64,000 bases of DNA from Solen grandis (Eukaryota > Mollusca > Bivalvia > Adapedonta > Solenidae), in the NCBI GenBank assembly GCA_021229015.1, contig CM037782.1, positions 45,511,040 through 45,575,039 on the forward strand. The letters are read 5' to 3'. Of this stretch, positions 26,901 through 32,900 are shown in pieces (position 1 is the stretch's first letter; each line of letters starts with the position of its first letter). The translations under genes and the position numbers were made by a program. The notes below the pieces were generated by a model. That model had not been told where the DNA came from. It was given only the letters and a program-made list of their open reading frames with translations, and ran no database searches.

Positions 26901-29900
26901 TTACATCTACCCATGTTGAAATCACAACTATGTGTAACATATATGTGTAGTTTGCTATTGAAAGGATAAGATACAGTTAAAATCATGAAACTTGTGCTGC
27001 AGTGGTGTTTCACATAGAAACAAGACCTAACAGGATTTTTTCAAAATTGGAATCACCATTCGATACCGTAGTTCTGATCTCATGAAATATGAAGGTTGTT
27101 TTATTATATGGTTCCTATGATCAGAGAAACATCATTATTAAGATGCATGTACACTTTATATTGCTTGATGAGGACATTACATCACTTGTCTTTCTGCAGC
27201 AATTCTGCCATCTTTGTGGGATGGAGTGGAACAAGAAGTCACATGACCTTTGTTATACAATGAAGACTCATGTTGCCACAGAAACAGGAACACAGATTCA
27301 GATTCCGGCCCACTGGTCTGACGCCAAAGAAATAGAGGTAGTGGTTATTTCCACAAAAAAATATTTCTAATAAACTCTCATTTAGGGTTTAGTATACACA
27401 GATGAATGTAATTTTAATGGATCTAGGTCTAGCTCACAGAGCACAACGGATTAGTTGAGTTATTGTGATCAGCTTTTGTCTGTCATCATGTGGCATCAAC
27501 ACTTTTCTTTAAAAGACATCTCCTCTGAAACCGCTTGGTAAAAATTGATGAAACTTGAAATGAATGATCCTTAGGTGTCTCTTTACAAAGGTTTTTGAAA
27601 TAAACTTGGTCCATGCAGAACTCTGGTTGCCATGGCAACCAACCTTTTTTTTTTTATAAACTTTAAAAATCTTCTCTGAAACCAATGGTTGGAATTTATT
27701 TTCATTTGGGATGTGTGGTCACCTCATTGCTTTCTGCCATAATTGCTAAAATAAAGTGGATCCCTTTGAAAACAAGGTCCCATGGGGGTCAGCTAGTTCC
27801 CTTGTATACTCTTTAAAGAAAAATGTCAGAATTCTTCTTCTATTTAATCAATCATCAGAATTCAATTTATGTGACACAGATGGTCATCTCATGGCTGTCT
27901 ATCATATTTGCTAAAATAAAGTTGTCATATGGCCCTTTCCAGTCTTGTTATAATTATAAATGATAAGGCTGGAATGAAGTAGCTCCGGACCATGCAATTA
28001 CTTTTTTTCATCGCATCTTTTTTTTCCATCCTATCTTTCATTTCAGCACATGTCTTAATTCCTAAATAAGATGATCACATTTTGCAACTATTGTAATATA
28101 CAATGTATATTCCGTCTAAGAGCAACAGTGCCGTAAATTGGCAATGTGATATATTAGAGATTTGTTAGTGACACATTTCTAGGGTTGAAACCTATCATGA
28201 ATTTGTATATGGTATATTGACAGTGAGTGGTGCATGTCTACAAGTTTTCTATTGTAACAAATCTTTTTTTCTTTTTCATGTTATTTTCCATTTGGCGAAG
28301 AATATCATTTCAACAAATTTGTTTATTTTATGTGATCCCCAGCAGTGATATACTTATGTCCTAAAACATGATACTGGTATAGCTCCCTTGGGTATCAGCA
28401 TATAAGGGTAGTTCCAGGACTGATTGGCCCAGTGTCAGGATAATGTGACTGGGTGTGGTATCATGCCACTTGTCTATTGCATGATACTGCAGTGTGGTAA
28501 CACTATATCAGTCTCAAATAGACATAGTCTCTAAAGTGAATCTAATGCGGGACATTACCTTTCCCTAATAGACTCTTTGACGCATAGTAGGGACATAAAG
28601 CCTGATCTGCAGAAACCACAGTTACTCCAATTTGATTACAAACCTCATTTCCGACATGAGGACGCGACAGCTAAACTGATCAGCTGCAGTTACTCGCAGG
28701 TGATCTGGTTTTATGTGTGCATGGTCTTTCATGTGTCTCTTGGGAAGGTGGCAGCACCTTTATATCTCAGTCAGTCAAATAACATATGTTACTCTATAAT
28801 AACTAATGGCGGGAACATAAACCCTTTCCAGTCTCATTATATGACTCCATTTTGACGAATTGCGTTAGTAGTACAAAGACATAAAGCCTGAATATCTTCA
28901 GACAAACCACAGTCAACCACGTACAAATTTAATTACAAACCTCATTTCAGACCTCTGAGGACAGCGAACAGCATAAAACCTGATCAGCTTGCAAGTTACT
29001 CGCAGGCTGATCTGGTTTTATGTTGTTCGCATAGGTCTTTTCATGGTGTTCTCTATGAGGGAAAGGGTTAAGCACACCTGTTTTTTCATGCAGTGAGATT
29101 AGTGAACATGATGTTACTGTATTTATCAAGAAAATATATCCAGTCTCCAATTTATGTATGCCATGGAATTCGGTGATGAAAAAGAAAAATGAGTGGAAAT
29201 AATCTTCACAACAGAAAGAACATTTTGCTGATTTCATGTCTGTTGACCTTCAGTGGATCATCACATGAAAACTATTACTGCAGTGTATCATGATTTTTTG
29301 TGTCACCTATTTTTTCAGCAGAGGTGACTCATAGTGATCACTTCCCCATTGTCTGTCTGTCCATCCGTCACACTTTGGCACACTTTTTCCATTATGCTTC
29401 TTAAAAATTGATTTGTAGTAAAATGCTTTTTTTTTCAGGGCCGTGGGTTTGTAGAAGTTGAAGTTGACAATACAAGTGGAGAGTACTATGAAATAGCCAA
29501 ACTTTTCATGTCCTCAATGGGTTGTGCTAAAATCAAAAAGATCTACCGGATACAGAATAAAAGGCTATGGGAAAAATATTCACTGTAAATTATTTTTATT
29601 GATTTTTAGCTCACCTGAGCACAAAGTGCTCAAGGTGAGCTTTTGTGATCGCCCTTCGTCCGTCGTCGTTCGTCGTCGGTCGTCAACAATTTGCTTTAAA
29701 CGACATCTCCTCTGAAACCGCTGGACAGAATTTAATGAAACTTGGCAGGAATGTTCCTTGGGTGAGGCTCTACAAAAGTTGCTAAAATAAGGTTGATCCA
29801 TGAAGAACTCTGGTTGCCATGGCTACAAAAAGAAAATAATTTGAAAAATTTAAAAATCATCTCCTTCAAAACTACTGGCCAGATTTCAAAATAATTTGGT

Positions 29901-32900
29901 ACAGATGTTCCTTGGGTCAACCTCTACCAAAGTTGCTAAAATTATTCCGATCCGTAAAAAAACATGGCCGCCAGGGGCGGGGCTTATTTGCCTTATATGT
30001 ATATAGAGAAACCTTTAAACAACATCTCCTCTGAAACCACTGGGCAGAATTTGATTAAACTTGGCAGGGATGATCCTTGGGTCAACCTTCACAAAAGTTG
30101 CTAAAATAAACTTGATCCATGTGGAACTCTGGTTGCCATGGCAACAAAAAGAGAAAAAAAATATGAAAACTTTAAAAATCATCTTCTTCAAAACTACTGG
30201 CCAGATTTTAAAATAATTTGGTACAGATGTTCCTTGGGTCAACCTCTACCAAAGTTGCTAAAAGTATTCCGATCCGTAAAAAACATGGCCACCAGGGGCG
30301 GGGCTTATTTGCCTTATATGTATATAGAGAAACCTTTAAACAACATCTCCTCTGAAACCTCTGGACAGAATTTGATTAAACTTGGCAGGGATGATCCTTG
30401 GGTCAACCTTCACAAAAGTTGCTAAAATAAACTTGATCCATGTAGAACTCTGGTTGCCATGGCAACAAAAAGAAAAAAAAATGAAAACTTTAAAAATCAT
30501 CTTCTTCAAAACTACTGGTCAGATTTTAAAATAAATTGGTACATATGTTCCTTGGGTCAACCTCTACCAAAGTTGCTAAAAAAAAATTCCGATCCGTAAA
30601 AAACATGGCCGCCAGGGGCGGGGCTTATTTGCCTTATATGTATATAGGGAAAACTTTAATCAACATTTCCTCTGAAACCACTGGACAGAATTTGATTAAA
30701 TTTGGCAGGAATGATCCTTGGGTCAACCGTCACAAAATTTCCTAAAATAAACTTGATCCATATAGAACTCTGGTTGCCATGGCAACAAAAAGAAAAAAAA
30801 TATGAAAACTTTAAAAATCATCTTCTTCAAAACTACTGGCCAGATTTTAAAATAAATTGGTACAGATGTTCCTTGGGTCAACCTATTTATCTCAGGTGAG
30901 CGATTTAGGGCCACCATGGGCCTCTTGTTTTATAAGATCAAGTAAGACTTATTTTATATGTCTGTGAACAAAACAGATGGGGTGAAACACCCATTTTTAA
31001 CACTTCTTAAAAAAAAATATCTTCTCAGGTTTCTTACAATATTACTTTGGGATTTCCATCTATTTGATGAGCAATTAACCCTTTACCTCATGAATATTCA
31101 TGTTCAGATTTATGACTTGATGAATATCAATTCATCAATAAATTAATTATTTCATTTAATTTTAAAAGTTAATGTATGAAAAACAGATTTCTGCTTTGGC
31201 TGTGCAAACTTATCAGATTATGAGCTACATTATTGTATAGCAAAGAAAGGAGGCCTTGATCAGACAGCTCCTTCCGAGGGCTGTCTGTCTGCTAATGCAT
31301 CAAATTGAGTCTATTTGAGGTAAAGGGTTAATAATGAAAGCTATTCCTGTTTTATGAATTAAAAAGCTATACTGAAGGCAGATTGTGGAAAATGCACAGA
31401 CTTAAGTAAGTTATACACATGAAGACAAGAGACGGTTACAAAAATTATGCATATATCCGGTACACATGAAGACAAGAGACGGTTACAAAAATTATGCATA
31501 TATCCGGTACACATGAAGACAAGAGACGGTTACAAAAATTATGCATATATCCGGTACACATGAAGACAAAAGATGGTTACGAAAATTATGCATATATCTG
31601 GTACACATGAAGACGAGACGGTTACAAAAATTATGCATATATCCGGTACACATGAAGACGAGAGATGGTTACGAAAATTATGCATAAATAGACTTGTTGT
31701 TTAAATCATGTACATATAGACATCAGCCTTATTTAAAATACAGAAATGTTCTGATTGTTTGAATCAGACCTCTATAGACCATACTTGTGATAAAATACTA
31801 ATATTCATTTAAATCACAGTCATTTTGAAAAATATTGTCATGTCAATGTTTTTGGAGTTGCTGCAGATGTGGGGTTATAGTTGCTCACTAAATTTCACTA
31901 CCTCTCACTGCTGTTTGTTTTAATCCCAGTCTGGTTGCTCATAATTTAGTACAAGGAAGCCTTCCATCTGGCAGGTCAGCATTTTAACAGTTGTGTAAAC
32001 AGGTCATCCTCAAACTTCAGTTGCTGGATTTCCCAATTTAACTGAAAAAAGGTTACAGTGTGGAAATATTTCAAATTAACAAGAAAGTTTATTTAGCAGT
32101 CCTCTCCATCATGTTTGATTATGTCTCTTTGATTTTCAGGGTTCGCTCTCACATGGTTTCAGACTTGGGAGAGGAAGATATTAAAGAGCGTCGGCTCTTC
32201 CATGGTTCTTCACCAGGAGTGATCATGGCTATTTGCAAGGAAGGCTTTGATTGGAGACTGTCAGGGAAAAATGGAGAGACATATGGAATGGGTAAATTTT
32301 ACTGTGTACTTTATGCTCCTTATATAATGTGTTATTTAGGTGTCTACTTTAAATTTCAGCCTTTACCTAATTTCACACTTACTATTCTTTTTTTTTTCTT
32401 TTAGCTTTTCTATATATAATTCAGCCATGTATTTTTTTTTATTCAAACTTCAAATCAGAAGTACCCAAATGTAGCAACATGCAGTGAACTAAAGTACTTG
32501 TACTGTGACCATAACTGTCTTGTTGATGTCACTTGGAACGAACAACAAAGGAATTTTTAGATAAAAAGCACACATTTTGACCATCAGGTGCCAGCATGTA
32601 GCTACCGGTAACAACTTCCAGGTTTCTGCCTTAAAAGTCAAGGTCACAAATCAAAGATTAAATTTGGACGCAATCTTGTCCAGCTCAAACTTTTAAATAG
32701 AAAGAAAATTTTTCAAACAAATAGGCATAAATCCTCCACATTAGGTGTCGATTTCCAGGCATCTTACTAAATGTCAAGATCACTGGCAGAAAAAAAGCTG
32801 TCTGGGCTTTAGATGTGGATGGGAGTATTTTTACTGACTGCGAAAATGTTCACAATCAGATGTCAGATTGTTGCAATTATTAAATCTTTTTTACACAGGT

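Noticed and set aside
28947..29237. 96-codon minus-strand frame, and a similar 87-codon frame at 48227-48490
   Set aside because: Both cover MITE-A copies and share the same peptide phrase (ETYAN(N/S)IKPDQPASN); it is the MITE read as protein.
30015..30917. Several 60-95 codon frames on both strands
   Set aside because: They are readings of the ~320 bp units of the H1 element and recur in each unit with frameshifts between them.
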